Origin: Scatosoma sp045656625
GTDB lineage: Bacteria > Bacillota > Clostridia > Christensenellales > Borkfalkiaceae
Length of the DNA: 47,070 nt
Direction: 5' to 3'
NCBI GenBank assembly: GCA_045656625.1
Contig: JAZORL010000053.1
Span: forward strand, 1-47,070
A program made the translations under genes and the position numbers. Below are positions 35,752 to 44,435 of this stretch, in pieces. Each line of letters begins with the position of its first letter. The first letter of the stretch is position 1. The notes below the pieces were generated by a model that saw nothing but the letters and a program-made list of their open reading frames with translations, was not told where the DNA came from and made no database searches.

Positions 35752-36678
35752 TTAGTCTTCGTTATTGCTTCCGCTGTTGCCAAGGAAAATACCAAAGAAA
35801 TCGTTGGACGGTTTCATCGACGTACCACCGGTTGCACCGCTGCCCGACGAAGGTTTTCTATCGCGGTTGAAGGGTTTTTTACCAAAACCGCCACGGTTGC
35901 CGCCACGGTTAAAACCGCCTTTACCACGAGAATTTCTTCTATCGTTTCTATTTCCACGGCCGTGTTCACGATCGTTTCTTGCAGGGATTGCAGGCGCGTC
36001 GGGATCTTCCAAGTTTTCGGGGATAATCACGATATAACGGTTAGGTTCTTTGCCTTCACTTTCCGTGGAAATATCTTCTCTTTCAGAAAGCGCCGCGTGA
36101 ATAATTCTTCTTTCGTAAGGATTCATCGGTTCGAGCGCAATCTTCTTACCCAAACGAATCGCCTTTTGCGCAAGATTTTCCGCAAGCTTGTTCAACGTGT
36201 TTTCACGGCTTTCACGATAGTTGTCGCAGTCTACAACGACACGTTTATAATCATCTCTGCCCGTGTTGCCTACTGCGCTTGCAAGCGTTTGAATTGCATC
36301 AAGCATCACACCTTTTTTGCCGATAACCGACGTCGTATTCGCCGTCGTCACGTTGATTTCAATTTTTTCACCTTCGGAAACAAGCTCCGTGCAGGCTTTG
36401 ATATTCAAAAGTTCAAACAAGCCCTCCAAAAACGCTACCGTTCTTTCGCCGTCCGTACCGTCAGCGCTTACAACGGGAAGTGTTTTTTCTTCCGCAATTG
36501 CCGCTGTTTCGCTTTCCTTCACTGCAATTTCTACACGCGCTTTAATCGAACCGAAAAGCTTTTTCTTTCCTTCTTCCAAAACGCGAATATCTGCTTGCTG
36601 TTCGGTAATACCAAGCTCTTTCAAGCCCTTTTCAACGGCTTCTTCTACCGTTTTACCCGTAAATTCCGTATATTGCAT
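35752..36678 (-). CDS. jag: Jag/KhpB RNA-binding protein with an RGG-like tail
   Basis: A 308-aa protein with Jag-N (1-55; TEFTGKTVEEAVEKGLKELG, KKKLFGSIKARVEI), KH (about 100-160; VIGKKGVMLDAIQ with the GKKG loop) and R3H (about 170-225; NPYERRIIHAAL) domains. KhpB binds RNA and influences cell division and envelope growth. Unusually, residues about 232-308 form a Gly/Arg/Asn-rich tail with repeated GNRGG and GRGNRNDRR stretches. It follows yidC in the rpmH-rnpA-yidD-yidC-jag order typical of the origin region. Confidence 0.93.
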   Translation of the reverse strand: MQYTEFTGKTVEEAVEKGLKELGITEQQADIRVLEEGKKKLFGSIKARVEIAVKESETAAIAEEKTLPVVSADGTDGERTVAFLEGLFELLNIKACTELVSEGEKIEINVTTANTTSVIGKKGVMLDAIQTLASAVGNTGRDDYKRVVVDCDNYRESRENTLNKLAENLAQKAIRLGKKIALEPMNPYERRIIHAALSEREDISTESEGKEPNRYIVIIPENLEDPDAPAIPARNDREHGRGNRNDRRNSRGKGGFNRGGNRGGFGKKPFNRDRKPSSGSGATGGTSMKPSNDFFGIFLGNSGSNNED

Positions 36679-36730
36679 AGTTTACTCCTAATACCGCCTT
36701 ATCCTTCGCGGCTACATAATTCTCTCTAAA

Positions 36731-38230
36731 TTAATTCTTTTTACGCTTATTTTCCGCAGATGCTATCCCTGCGCGTTTTGCTGCTTCTACACGGTCGCTT
36801 GCGGTGTTTGCGAAACGCTTTTCAACTGCCGCCGCTTCCTTCTTTGCCGAGCTTCTGTCAACGAAGAAGTTAATCACCAAAGTGGATACCATAGAGAAGA
36901 GGTTGCTCGTGATCATGTAAATCGAGAATGCCGAGCTGTACATAAACGAGAAGATGGCGAACATACCGGTCATGATGATCATCATCATTTTGCCTTGACC
37001 CTTGCCTTGTCCGTCTACCGTTTGATATTGCTGCTGTTCCTTTTGTGAGCGTTGCATTACGACTTGTTGCAATAAAATCGTACCAATCGAAAGCCCGATT
37101 AAAATGAAATAGCCATTCGATTGTTTCTTATACGAACCCAATTCCGCCGTAATATCGTTGTACGCATCTCTCTTATAAGCTTCCGAGCCGGTCTTTTCTT
37201 GAATATTACCAAACGAAACCTTACCGATACCGTCTACCTTAAACTTTTCCTGCTTTGCTTCGGACTTGAAAGCGGAATAGCTTAATACGGGGTGTTTATA
37301 CGTAGCGTCAACCGACCAAACGTTTTTAATCCAAAGGAATTGCGTGTTCTTCGATACCTTCTTTTCATAGGTTTCTTTCACGGCAAGCTGCGCTTGCGAA
37401 CGGAAATAAGCACGAATTGCAAACGTTCTCTTTTCAACTTCCGTACCTTCAAAATCCTTAGAAAGTTCTTCAATGATAGTCATTAATTCAACGTCGTTTG
37501 TAATTTTTTTAACGTCCGCATAATACTCTTTTTTCGTGAGCTCTACACGTTCTTTTCTTACTTCAAACGCTTTTTCAGGATCAGCTACGGCAAGCTTATA
37601 TTTAACCGCATCTTGCTCATTGACAGTATACGTACCCTTATAGTAGATATAATTCGAGGGGTCGTTATCTGCTACGGTATATTCTACTTTTATTTCCTTG
37701 ATATTTCCCGTTTCTGGATCAACGATTTCATTTTCAATAAAAATCGTATTTTCCTCCGTGAAATCGGGGGCATACTCATAGAAATTTTCATTATACGCAT
37801 TTACGAGCGTATTATAGTTCTTGACGTTGGAATACTGCGCAAACGCGTTGAAAGCGTTAATTGCAACAATAAAGATAATAAGCGAAACGATCATCGGCAA
37901 ACACGCCGCAAACACGGAAAAACCGCCTTCACGTTGCATTTCCATAACCTTTTGGTTATACAGCTTTTCATCATTTGCGTATTGCTTTTTCAGCTTTTCC
38001 ATTCTTTCTTTGTTTTCTTTCATGCGGTTGTTTTGCTTACGCATGGAAACTCTTTGATAGATATCAAGAGGAAGGGTGATTGCCTTCAAAGCCAAAGAGA
38101 ATAAAATAACGCCAACACCAACTACGCCCACCCCGTTAATGAGTAAGCGAATTAAATTCCCCAGCCAGTTTAACGAAACGTCAAAAGTCTGTCCGTAAAC
38201 GGGAAGAAAAACGTCTTTTAATTCATTCAT
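36731..38230 (-). CDS. yidC: Membrane protein insertase YidC/Oxa1, with a large insert
   Basis: A 499-aa YidC/Oxa1 insertase; Gram-positive members are usually about 260-290 aa. Conserved text is NLIRLLINGVGVVGVGV, LALKAITLPLDIYQ, and after it the cytoplasmic coiled KQNNRMKENKERMEKLKKQY. A hydrophobic segment (about 104-133) is followed by some 230 mostly hydrophilic residues (about 135-365) before GYFILIGLSIGTILLQQVVM. The groove arginine of Bacillus SpoIIIJ (IRLVLLP) appears as Lys49. A basic tail ends GIASAENKRKKN. The insert should face outside the membrane. Confidence 0.93.
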   Translation of the reverse strand: MNELKDVFLPVYGQTFDVSLNWLGNLIRLLINGVGVVGVGVILFSLALKAITLPLDIYQRVSMRKQNNRMKENKERMEKLKKQYANDEKLYNQKVMEMQREGGFSVFAACLPMIVSLIIFIVAINAFNAFAQYSNVKNYNTLVNAYNENFYEYAPDFTEENTIFIENEIVDPETGNIKEIKVEYTVADNDPSNYIYYKGTYTVNEQDAVKYKLAVADPEKAFEVRKERVELTKKEYYADVKKITNDVELMTIIEELSKDFEGTEVEKRTFAIRAYFRSQAQLAVKETYEKKVSKNTQFLWIKNVWSVDATYKHPVLSYSAFKSEAKQEKFKVDGIGKVSFGNIQEKTGSEAYKRDAYNDITAELGSYKKQSNGYFILIGLSIGTILLQQVVMQRSQKEQQQYQTVDGQGKGQGKMMMIIMTGMFAIFSFMYSSAFSIYMITSNLFSMVSTLVINFFVDRSSAKKEAAAVEKRFANTASDRVEAAKRAGIASAENKRKKN

Positions 38231-38319
38231 AATGTCCTTCTTTTATCCAACGGACGGAAAAAACCGCCGCGCAGGGACTTAAAAATATTTTTTGCGTTTT
38301 ACAACGCTTGTGTTCTAAA

Positions 38320-38535
38320 TTATAACAGCCATCGTTTTTTGAAATAGGGTAACGGAGCGGGATCGTAGCCCCCTTTGGAAAAGGGATTACACCGCAAAAT
38401 CCGCCACATGCCGAGTAAAATACCTAAAATTACCCCCTTGTTGTTGATACATTCAAGGGTGTATTGCGAACAGGACGGCACGTATTTACAGGTGTTTTTG
38501 GAAAGGTATTTTTGATAAAAGCGGATCATACGCAT
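38320..38535 (-). CDS. yidD: Membrane protein insertion efficiency factor YidD
   Basis: 71 aa from the ATG at 38,535 (MRMIRFYQKYLSKN), with GAAGGGA upstream; a longer frame overlaps rnpA and has no ribosome site. YidD has the pattern IRFYQKYLS..TCKYVPSCSQYTLE, and the Cys-rich PSCSQY and CNPFSKGGYDPAP parts are both intact. It works beside YidC in membrane protein insertion. It lies between rnpA and yidC, as in most bacteria. Confidence 0.93.
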   Translation of the reverse strand: MRMIRFYQKYLSKNTCKYVPSCSQYTLECINNKGVILGILLGMWRILRCNPFSKGGYDPAPLPYFKKRWLL

Positions 38536-38618
38536 ACAAATTCCCTTCAAGAAGGGTTTGAATATTTTTTTGCGTAAATACTTCCCGTTTGCACGGCAAA
38601 GGAAGGGGAAATACCCGC

Positions 38619-38936
38619 TTACAGCTTCTCTTTTTGAATAATCCATCGTAGCTGCGACTGAAAGGCATTAAAAGAGTATTCTTCGCTAACCTTGGGGATT
38701 AGCAAAAAGGAATACGTACCCTTCATTTCTCCTTGCGTCAAACGGAAGGCTTCTCGAATCAATCTTTTAATGCGGTTTCTTTGCACGCTTTTTCCGTGTT
38801 TCTTCCCAATGGAAACTCCCATTCGCATCTTTTCCGCAGGGCGGTAGATTACGGTCAAAGAAGAAGAAAACGCGCGCTTTCCGCTTTTGAAAAGTCTTTG
38901 AAAATCCGCTTGTTTTTTTAATCTTAAATACTTCAT
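38619..38936 (-). CDS. rnpA: Ribonuclease P protein component
   Basis: 105 aa, the protein subunit of RNase P that helps the RNA subunit trim tRNA 5' ends. The family signature RNRIKRLIREAFR is complete, preceded by MGVSIGKKHGKSVQ, and the N-terminus LRLKKQADFQRLFKSGKR is typical. Directly downstream of rpmH. Confidence 0.96.
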   Translation of the reverse strand: MKYLRLKKQADFQRLFKSGKRAFSSSLTVIYRPAEKMRMGVSIGKKHGKSVQRNRIKRLIREAFRLTQGEMKGTYSFLLIPKVSEEYSFNAFQSQLRWIIQKEKL

Positions 38937-39048
38937 TTTTTCTCTACGAGAGTATTTGTTTCCAAAATCCCTATATCATAAAAAAATGGCAAATCCTCTC
39001 CTTGCTACGCAAGGAAAGGAATTGTTCTTTCTATTTTTTCAGTTTCAA

Positions 39049-39183
39049 TTAGTGCGTAAGTCTCTTTCTACCCTTCGCTCTACGTCTTTTGAGTACCTTT
39101 CTGCCCGCCGTCGTTGCCATTCTCTTACGGAAACCGTGTACTTTGCTTCTCTGTCTCTTTTTGGGTTGATAGGTTCTTTTCAT
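39049..39183 (-). CDS. rpmH: 50S ribosomal protein bL34
   Basis: 44 aa, too short for many ORF lists: it opens MKRTYQPKKRQRSKVHGF, continues with RKRMATTAGRKVLKRRRAKG and ends RKRLTH. This is a full-length bL34. GGAG precedes the ATG. It heads the rnpA-yidD-yidC-jag operon. In most Bacillota dnaA is divergent from rpmH; here dnaN occupies that side and points the same way. Confidence 0.97.
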   Translation of the reverse strand: MKRTYQPKKRQRSKVHGFRKRMATTAGRKVLKRRRAKGRKRLTH

Positions 39184-39265
39184 AATCTTTTCTCCTGATT
39201 TGGTTTTTTATCTTTTTATTTTTCTCTTTTTTTGAGTTATCGAAGTCACCCACGATAACTTTCAT

Positions 39266-39295
39266 ATTATACCGCAAAGGTAGGAACTCCGTCAA
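39266..39295 (-). promoter_or_regulatory. Promoter of the rpmH operon
   Basis: Minus-strand TTGACG (39,290-39,295), 18-bp spacer, TATAAT (39,266-39,271). The leader then has the hairpin GTTATCG / CGATAAC just after the start site. Confidence 0.8.
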
Positions 39296-39355
39296 GCGTT
39301 TTCAAGGCGTTTTTCTTGTTTACCCTGCGTTTTATCCCTTTTTTCGGCTTTTTTC

Positions 39356-40465
39356 TTATTCCGCCGCGCGCGTTCTCATGGGCAAAATCAAATATTGATA
39401 CGCCTTGTCTTCTAAATTTTCGAGGGTAAAGGGGGATACCGACGTATTAAAGGACATAAGCACTTGTTCTTCATCAAGCGCCTTCACCGCGTCTAATAAG
39501 AACTTACCGTTCATCACGATTTTCAATTCCTTACCGTCCAAATCCGCATTCATCGTTTCTTCTACCTTTCCCATACCCGAGTTTGCAGAAAGCACGATTT
39601 TACCGTTTTTAATATCCAACAAAACGCGGTTGTTTTTCTCGTTTCGAATGATAACGGATGCACGTTCCAAGCTCTCAATCACGTCCGCTTTTCTTACGAT
39701 TACGCGAGTCGTGAAATCGATAGGGAAAATGTTTTCCTTCTTCACGAATTCGCCTGCGTACAAACGGGAATTGATCACCGTGTTTTGCACCTCTACGGAA
39801 AGCATATTCTTGTTTGCGTAAATTTTAATATCGTTTTCACTATCGAGCATACGGGAAATTTCCGTGAGCGTTCTTGCAGGGCAAACAATCTTCATATCTA
39901 CGCTGCTCTCCTCTACGTCGCAGGTCGCACAAGCCATTCTCACGCCGTCGAGTGCAGTCACGTTCAATTTACCGTCCTTCGTTTCCAAAAGCGCACCCTT
40001 CAAAAGAGGGCGGGATTCATCCGTCGCACAGCAAAATACAATCTTCGAAATAATATTTTTGAGTGCGTTTTCCTTCATCGTAAAATATTCTTTATCCGCA
40101 TTGTCCGTCGTGTTAAATTTCGGATAATCGGAAGCGGAAAGGGTTTGCATATACGTTTCGCTATCCGTGTAACGGATAAAAATACCCGCTTCATCGGATA
40201 CAACGGTCACTTCAAAGGCGGAAATTTTGTTTACAAAATCCGCAAAGGTCTTACCTGCAACGCAAAGTTCGCCTTCTTCCAAAACGTCCGCAATAATCTT
40301 TTTCTCAATCGAAATTTCGCCGTCGTACGCCGTGAGCGTCAAGCCGTCGTTTTCCGCTTTTAACTTGATACATTCCAAAATAGGATTGGTCGTTCTCACT
40401 GCACAAGCCTTGCTTACCGTCAAGGATGCATCCGCTAAAATCATACCGTCGCAAATAAATTTCAT
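39356..40465 (-). CDS. dnaN: DNA polymerase III beta subunit (sliding clamp)
   Basis: 369 aa, the ring clamp that tethers the replicase to DNA. The opening MKFICDGMILADASLTVSKA, then ILECIKLKAENDGLTLTAYD, and an ending with YLILPMRTR are all typical. AGGAG lies upstream of the ATG. The usual dnaA partner is missing from both sides; the gene lies between rpmH and a SLOG-like gene, about 0.8 kb from the DnaA-trio region. Confidence 0.97.
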   Translation of the reverse strand: MKFICDGMILADASLTVSKACAVRTTNPILECIKLKAENDGLTLTAYDGEISIEKKIIADVLEEGELCVAGKTFADFVNKISAFEVTVVSDEAGIFIRYTDSETYMQTLSASDYPKFNTTDNADKEYFTMKENALKNIISKIVFCCATDESRPLLKGALLETKDGKLNVTALDGVRMACATCDVEESSVDMKIVCPARTLTEISRMLDSENDIKIYANKNMLSVEVQNTVINSRLYAGEFVKKENIFPIDFTTRVIVRKADVIESLERASVIIRNEKNNRVLLDIKNGKIVLSANSGMGKVEETMNADLDGKELKIVMNGKFLLDAVKALDEEQVLMSFNTSVSPFTLENLEDKAYQYLILPMRTRAAE

Positions 40466-40521
40466 AAGTAATCTTCTCCTAACTTTTTCAATAAATTGAA
40501 AAACAGTTTATTTTCCTAATT

Positions 40522-40550
40522 ATTGTACCATACGTAGCTTTTTTTTGCAA
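40522..40550 (-). promoter_or_regulatory. Promoter of dnaN
   Basis: Minus-strand TTGCAA (40,545-40,550), 17-bp spacer, TACAAT (40,522-40,527). Its own promoter agrees with dnaN being separated from dnaA. Confidence 0.6.
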
Positions 40551-40556
40551 GCAAAA

Positions 40557-40575
40557 AACGCGTGTAAAACGCGTT
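40557..40575 (-). terminator. Terminator of the SLOG-like gene
   Basis: AACGCG / CGCGTT hairpin, followed on the minus strand by a T run; it lies between the upstream gene and the dnaN promoter. Confidence 0.65.
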
Positions 40576-40597
40576 ATTGCATAGTTTTTTCCAGTTT

Positions 40598-41086
40598 TTA
40601 GAGAAATACAATTCTCTTGAACGGTTTTATTTTCTGAAAATACCGAACGGTGTACGCCGTACCGCCTTCTTCCCTTTTTAAGTATGCCACAAGCACGTCC
40701 GCTCTATCGCACATATATCGATTTCTTTCTAAAAAGCAGTATCTTGTAAACGTTTCCGAAATAAGCACTTTTTCATCCGCTTTTTTTAAAATCGACGCGT
40801 ACCTGCCCTTATCCTTTCCCGAAAAATTCCGTTCTTGACCATAATAGGGAATGCAGGCAATCAGCTTTACTTGTGGAAATTTCTTTTTTAAGGCAAGCAC
40901 CGTTTCCGCCGCAATCAAATCAAATCCCATCGCCATACCCGTATAAAAAATTTTTACACCGTCTTCTATTAAAGCAAGCACGTATTTTTTTAAGAGTCTT
41001 TGGCTAAAATCTTTATCGAGCGTTCGATGCCCGGTGAACGCGCAGCTTTTCATCGGTTCGTTTTGTTGAATTGTCAACTGTTCCAT
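40598..41086 (-). CDS. SLOG/DUF1273-like Rossmann protein (YspA/YpsA-related)
   Basis: 162 aa from the ATG at 41,086, with GGAGG upstream. The opening CAFTGHRTLDKDF is the hallmark of the DUF1273/SLOG group, followed by FYTGMAMGFDLIAAETVLALKKKFP and the IACIPYYGQERNF strand; then RYMCDRADVLVAYLKREEGGTAYTVRY. SLOG proteins bind nucleotide-derived ligands. B. subtilis YpsA has been linked to cell division. The role here is unproven. Confidence 0.85.
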   Translation of the reverse strand: MEQLTIQQNEPMKSCAFTGHRTLDKDFSQRLLKKYVLALIEDGVKIFYTGMAMGFDLIAAETVLALKKKFPQVKLIACIPYYGQERNFSGKDKGRYASILKKADEKVLISETFTRYCFLERNRYMCDRADVLVAYLKREEGGTAYTVRYFQKIKPFKRIVFL

Positions 41087-41239
41087 ACGCGTCCTCCGTT
41101 TTTTCTTATTTATAAGAAACAAGTCGTCTATATTATACCACGGCTTTTCATTTTGTCAAGCGACTACTGACACACTTTTTTGTCGAATTTCAAACTTTTT
41201 TTCAATCCTGCCTTTCCCCATGAGTACATTTACTTAAAT

Positions 41240-41530
41240 TAAAAAAGTAGTATTAGTAGTAGAGTGCTGTGGAAAGGTGGACAACCTTCTTATTTTTAAC
41301 AAAAAAGCCTTTATTTTCCAAGCGAAATCCCATTTTTTACTGCGGTGGACAACCCTTATTTTTCTTGTGGATAAAAATGTGGACAATTTGTGGAAAGGTG
41401 GACAAAAAATCACTCGTATTATAAAAATAAAATTTTATAATAGAAATACACGTGAATAAATATTCAAAAATATAGAATATCCACAAAAGTTATCAACAGG
41501 TGGATAACTTTATACACCAAGCGGTGGAAA
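41240..41530. other. Probable chromosome origin (oriC) with DnaA boxes and a DnaA-trio-like element
   Basis: TAG-TAT-TAG-TAG-TAG (41,248-41,262) reads like the DnaA-trio of the B. subtilis unwinding system. Five bases later come boxes TGTGGAAAG (41,268) and GGTGGACAA (41,276). More boxes or variants: 41,344, TGTGGATAA 41,366, TGTGGACAA 41,378, 41,389, 41,397, ATATCCACA 41,477, TTATCAACA 41,490, GGTGGATAA 41,499. The 17-mer TGTGGAAAGGTGGACAA occurs twice (41,268 and 41,389). A very AT-rich stretch lies at 41,404-41,480. The gap is divergent (dnaN side minus, rsmG plus), as expected of an origin. Confidence 0.7.
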
Positions 41531-41534
41531 AGAG

Positions 41535-41563
41535 TTGCCTTTCCTTTTTTAGAATGTTATAAT
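41535..41563 (+). promoter_or_regulatory. Promoter of rsmG giving a leaderless transcript
   Basis: TTGCCT (41,535-41,540), 17-bp spacer, TATAAT (41,558-41,563). Transcription should start near 41,570, three bases from the ATG at 41,573, and no Shine-Dalgarno sequence exists. Confidence 0.65.
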
Positions 41564-41572
41564 ATACTTACT

Positions 41573-42265
41573 ATGGAAGTAAGAGATATCAACGAAATTT
41601 ATGAAAAGGAAATCGTCAAGAACAAGGAAAAGCTTGATGCTTTTCGCGCTTTGCTTTTGGAATATAACCAAAAATATAATTTAACGACGATTTTAGAAGA
41701 AAAAGACGTCTATTATAAGCATTTTTTGGATAGTGCGGCAGGAATGGACCTTTTCACGCAAGGCGCACACGTTGCGGAAATCGGCTCAGGTGCTGGTTTT
41801 CCTTCGATGGTATTAAAATTGCTCCGCGACGATCTTTCCTTTGATTTATTTGAAAGCGTAGGAAAAAAATGTGAATTTTTACGTGCGGTTGTGGATAACT
41901 TTGCGTTAAAAAACGTGCATATTTATAATTTACGCGCGGAAGACGGGGCGAAAGATCCTAAATTTCGTGAAAAATACGATTTTGTGACGGCGAGAGCGGT
42001 CGCAAGAATGAATACTCTTTCTGAATATTGTCTTCCCTTTGTAAAAAAAGGGGGTAAATTTATTGCATATAAGAGTGGGGATACTACGGAGATTGAAGAG
42101 GCTCAAAACGCCTATAAAACACTTGGCGGAAAGCTGATCAACGTGATAGAATATTCCCTTCCCGAAGACTACGGCGATCGAGTGCTTGCCGTCGTGGAAA
42201 AGGTGAAACCTACTCCGCCGAGATATCCAAGAGGACAAGGAAAAGAACGAAAAAATCCGTTATAA
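41573..42265 (+). CDS. rsmG: 16S rRNA (guanine-527 N7)-methyltransferase RsmG
   Basis: A 230-aa SAM methyltransferase that modifies G527 of 16S rRNA. The SAM site AEIGSGAGFPSMVLKL (about 64-79) is complete, with a DSAAG motif before it, LFESVGKKCEFLRAV after it, and VTARAVARMNTLSEYCLPF. Length is usual. It lies beside the origin-like gap, where rsmG is found in most Bacillota, though the mnmE/mnmG and parAB neighbours are absent here. Confidence 0.95.
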   Translation: MEVRDINEIYEKEIVKNKEKLDAFRALLLEYNQKYNLTTILEEKDVYYKHFLDSAAGMDLFTQGAHVAEIGSGAGFPSMVLKLLRDDLSFDLFESVGKKCEFLRAVVDNFALKNVHIYNLRAEDGAKDPKFREKYDFVTARAVARMNTLSEYCLPFVKKGGKFIAYKSGDTTEIEEAQNAYKTLGGKLINVIEYSLPEDYGDRVLAVVEKVKPTPPRYPRGQGKERKNPL

Positions 42266-42302
42266 TTTATTAAAACGGGCATACCGTGTATGAATTGAAT
42301 AT

Positions 42303-42340
42303 AAAAAACGGCTTACAAGAATTTTTGTAAGCCGTTTTTG
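42303..42340. terminator. Bidirectional terminator between rsmG and ricT
   Basis: AAAACGGCTTACAA / TTGTAAGCCGTTTT hairpin with A and T runs on both sides, between converging genes. Just before it lies one copy of the GGCATACC dispersed motif (42,275 on). Confidence 0.85.
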
Positions 42341-42362
42341 CTTTATTGAAAAAAGCCGAGAA

Positions 42363-43226
42363 TTACAAGGTGTCAGCATCGTCACCCGATTCCTCTTTTT
42401 CGGGTTGATTGCTCTTTTTGAAACGTACGTCCTCTAAACGGAAGTCTTTATAAATCCAACCGCCGTTTTTGTCGTCGAATTTCACTTTTACTAAGAGTTT
42501 GAGCATATTGACGGATGCAACGAGTCCTTTTCCTTCGAGGGTACTCACCTCTGCTCCGATTTTCGGCATTTTTTTGCTTACGTCTGCATAGTAATCGTTT
42601 TCGTAGCTAAGACAGCACATCAAGCGTCCGCAAAGACCGCTAATCTTACCAGGATTCAAGGAAAGACCTTGTGTTTTCGCCATTTTTACGCTTACTTTCT
42701 TAAATTCGGGCATATTCCCTGCGCAACAACAAACTCTTCCGCAAGGAGCAAGACCGCCAAGGTATTTCGTTTCGTCACGAGTACCTACTTGACGAAGCTC
42801 GATACGGTTGTGAAAAGAGGTAGCCAAATCCTTAACGAGTTCTCGGAAATCTACGCGGTTTGCCGAAGTAAAGAAGAAGGTGATTTTGCTGCCATCGAAC
42901 GCATATTCACAGTCCACAAGCTTCATTTCCAAGCCGTGCTTGATGATTTTTTCTCGGCACGTTTGCATCGCTTGCGGTTTCTTTGCTTCGCAAGAATTGT
43001 AAAAATCGGTATCCTTTTGCGTTGCGATACGAACGACCGGTTTTAAGGGCTGCACGACTTCATCGTCGGGAACGTCCTTTTCAGGGTACGCCACCCATGC
43101 ATATTCCAGCCCGCGCGCGGTCTCGACGACAACGGGCATGTTGCGCTCGTATTTGTCGCCTGTTTTCGGCGAAAAATAATAGAGTTTTCCGCCGTTTTTG
43201 AATTTTATTCCTACTACTTTTATCAT
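42363..43226 (-). CDS. ricT: RicT (YaaT/PSP1) regulatory iron-sulfur protein
   Basis: A 287-aa PSP1/YaaT protein. In B. subtilis RicT, with RicA and RicF, promotes RNase Y-dependent RNA processing and helps sporulation. Cysteines of the type that bind Fe-S are clustered in GGLAPCGRVCCCAGNMPEF and ISGLCGRLMCCLSYE. The SCEAKKPQAMQTCREKI part is also typical. It starts 37 bp after holB ends, the usual order, so the two are cotranscribed. The C-terminal tail is acidic (EKEESGDDADTL). Confidence 0.94.
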   Translation of the reverse strand: MIKVVGIKFKNGGKLYYFSPKTGDKYERNMPVVVETARGLEYAWVAYPEKDVPDDEVVQPLKPVVRIATQKDTDFYNSCEAKKPQAMQTCREKIIKHGLEMKLVDCEYAFDGSKITFFFTSANRVDFRELVKDLATSFHNRIELRQVGTRDETKYLGGLAPCGRVCCCAGNMPEFKKVSVKMAKTQGLSLNPGKISGLCGRLMCCLSYENDYYADVSKKMPKIGAEVSTLEGKGLVASVNMLKLLVKVKFDDKNGGWIYKDFRLEDVRFKKSNQPEKEESGDDADTL

Positions 43227-43263
43227 AATTTATCCTTATAGCTTACCGTTTTTTTGCGGTAGA

Positions 43264-44235
43264 TTATTCTTTATTTTCTCTTAAAATCTTTGCGATACAA
43301 AGCTCCAAGCATTGGGGCAGGTTCGCGTTGAACGTCAATTCCAGCTCCGATTTAGAAATACATTCCTGGGCAAAAAGAAGTGCACGCTCGGAGTATTTTT
43401 GCGAAACGTCCAAAATTTCGTTCTTTTTCAAAAGGAGTCTGCGACGGGCCTTTGTTCCTTGCGTTTTCAAAACGAGTGCGTCACGGTAGATAATCCGAAG
43501 CAGTGAAAAAAGCTCCTTTGGGTGTTTGGTTTCGCCGATTTGCTTGACGATAGACGGCAACGCATACCGAGAACAAAGGGTGAGTGAGAAGGCGTTTTCC
43601 ATCAGCGCTTTGAAGTATCCCCCTTCCAAAATATTTTGTGCGCCGCCGAGAGAACCGTTGGATGCCGCTGCGCAAAGAGAAATCGTTTCACGGTCGTATT
43701 TATCTCCGTAGATACGGGACAAGCAATCCTCAATTTCCTGTGCCTCGAAGGACAAAATTTCCATTTTTTTCGTACGGGAGAGGACGGTAGTCAAAATATT
43801 AAAGCTGTTAATCGCACCAAGCAAGAAAATCACCCCTTCGGGCGGTTCCTCCAAAAGCTTTAAGAGTTTGTTTTGTGTGGGTGCGTTTGCCGTTTCAAAA
43901 CCGCTAACAACAATCACCTTGCGTTTACCTTCCACGGGACGGAGCAAACACTCTTCCTTGATGGAATCGGCGTCCTCAACAGCGAGTTTCTTGCCTATTT
44001 CGGGATAAAAAAGACAATCGGAAAAACTTTCGTTGTCAATCAATCGACTTATACGGAGTTCTTCTTCCGTTTGCTCGTTTTCGCAAGAGAGCAGGACTTT
44101 TGCAAAGTATTTCAACGTTTCCCGTAAATTGCGCCCATCGTCAAAAAGCAACAGATACGCGTGGGAATTTTTCCCATCAAGCGTTTCCCGTTGCAAAAGG
44201 GTATACGCATTGGTTTTTGTTAAAAGCGTTTGCAT
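43264..44235 (-). CDS. holB: DNA polymerase III delta' subunit
   Basis: A 323-aa clamp-loader delta' subunit. HAYLLLFDDGRNLRETL begins the AAA+ fold; KRKVIVVSGFETANAPTQNKLLKLLEEPPEG is family-typical, here quoted only as NKLLKLLEEPPEGVIFLLGA; then TTVLSRTKKMEI, where the usual SRC motif is SRT. The zinc-binding cysteines found in many delta' proteins are not evident. It lies just upstream of ricT, as in B. subtilis. Confidence 0.9.
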   Translation of the reverse strand: MQTLLTKTNAYTLLQRETLDGKNSHAYLLLFDDGRNLRETLKYFAKVLLSCENEQTEEELRISRLIDNESFSDCLFYPEIGKKLAVEDADSIKEECLLRPVEGKRKVIVVSGFETANAPTQNKLLKLLEEPPEGVIFLLGAINSFNILTTVLSRTKKMEILSFEAQEIEDCLSRIYGDKYDRETISLCAAASNGSLGGAQNILEGGYFKALMENAFSLTLCSRYALPSIVKQIGETKHPKELFSLLRIIYRDALVLKTQGTKARRRLLLKKNEILDVSQKYSERALLFAQECISKSELELTFNANLPQCLELCIAKILRENKE

Positions 44236-44435
44236 AAAATACCATACTCCTTTTTTCCAACTTATATTATAGCATATTTTTAAGAAAATGTAAAGGGGCA
44301 GACGGAAAGTTTTACAAAGATTTTTTAATTTAATTTTTCCAAAAATGGGCGGGGCAGGTACGCGTTCAAATATTTAATTTTGAAAATATTCAGCATTTTT
44401 AACGAAAGATAAAAAGGGTGTGGAGTGTGATAATT
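44236..44435. other. Gap holding one dispersed-motif copy
   Basis: About 200 bp without a gene. It contains GGTACGCGTTCAAATATTT near 44,358 and TTGAAAATATTCAGC, resembling the family of intergenic motifs at 29,853 and 42,275. Nothing else is recognised. Confidence 0.4.

Noticed and set aside
35716..36729. 337-aa plus-strand ORF over jag
   Set aside because: Antisense of jag, which has complete Jag-N/KH/R3H domains; the ORF is Phe/Arg/Thr-rich without a family.
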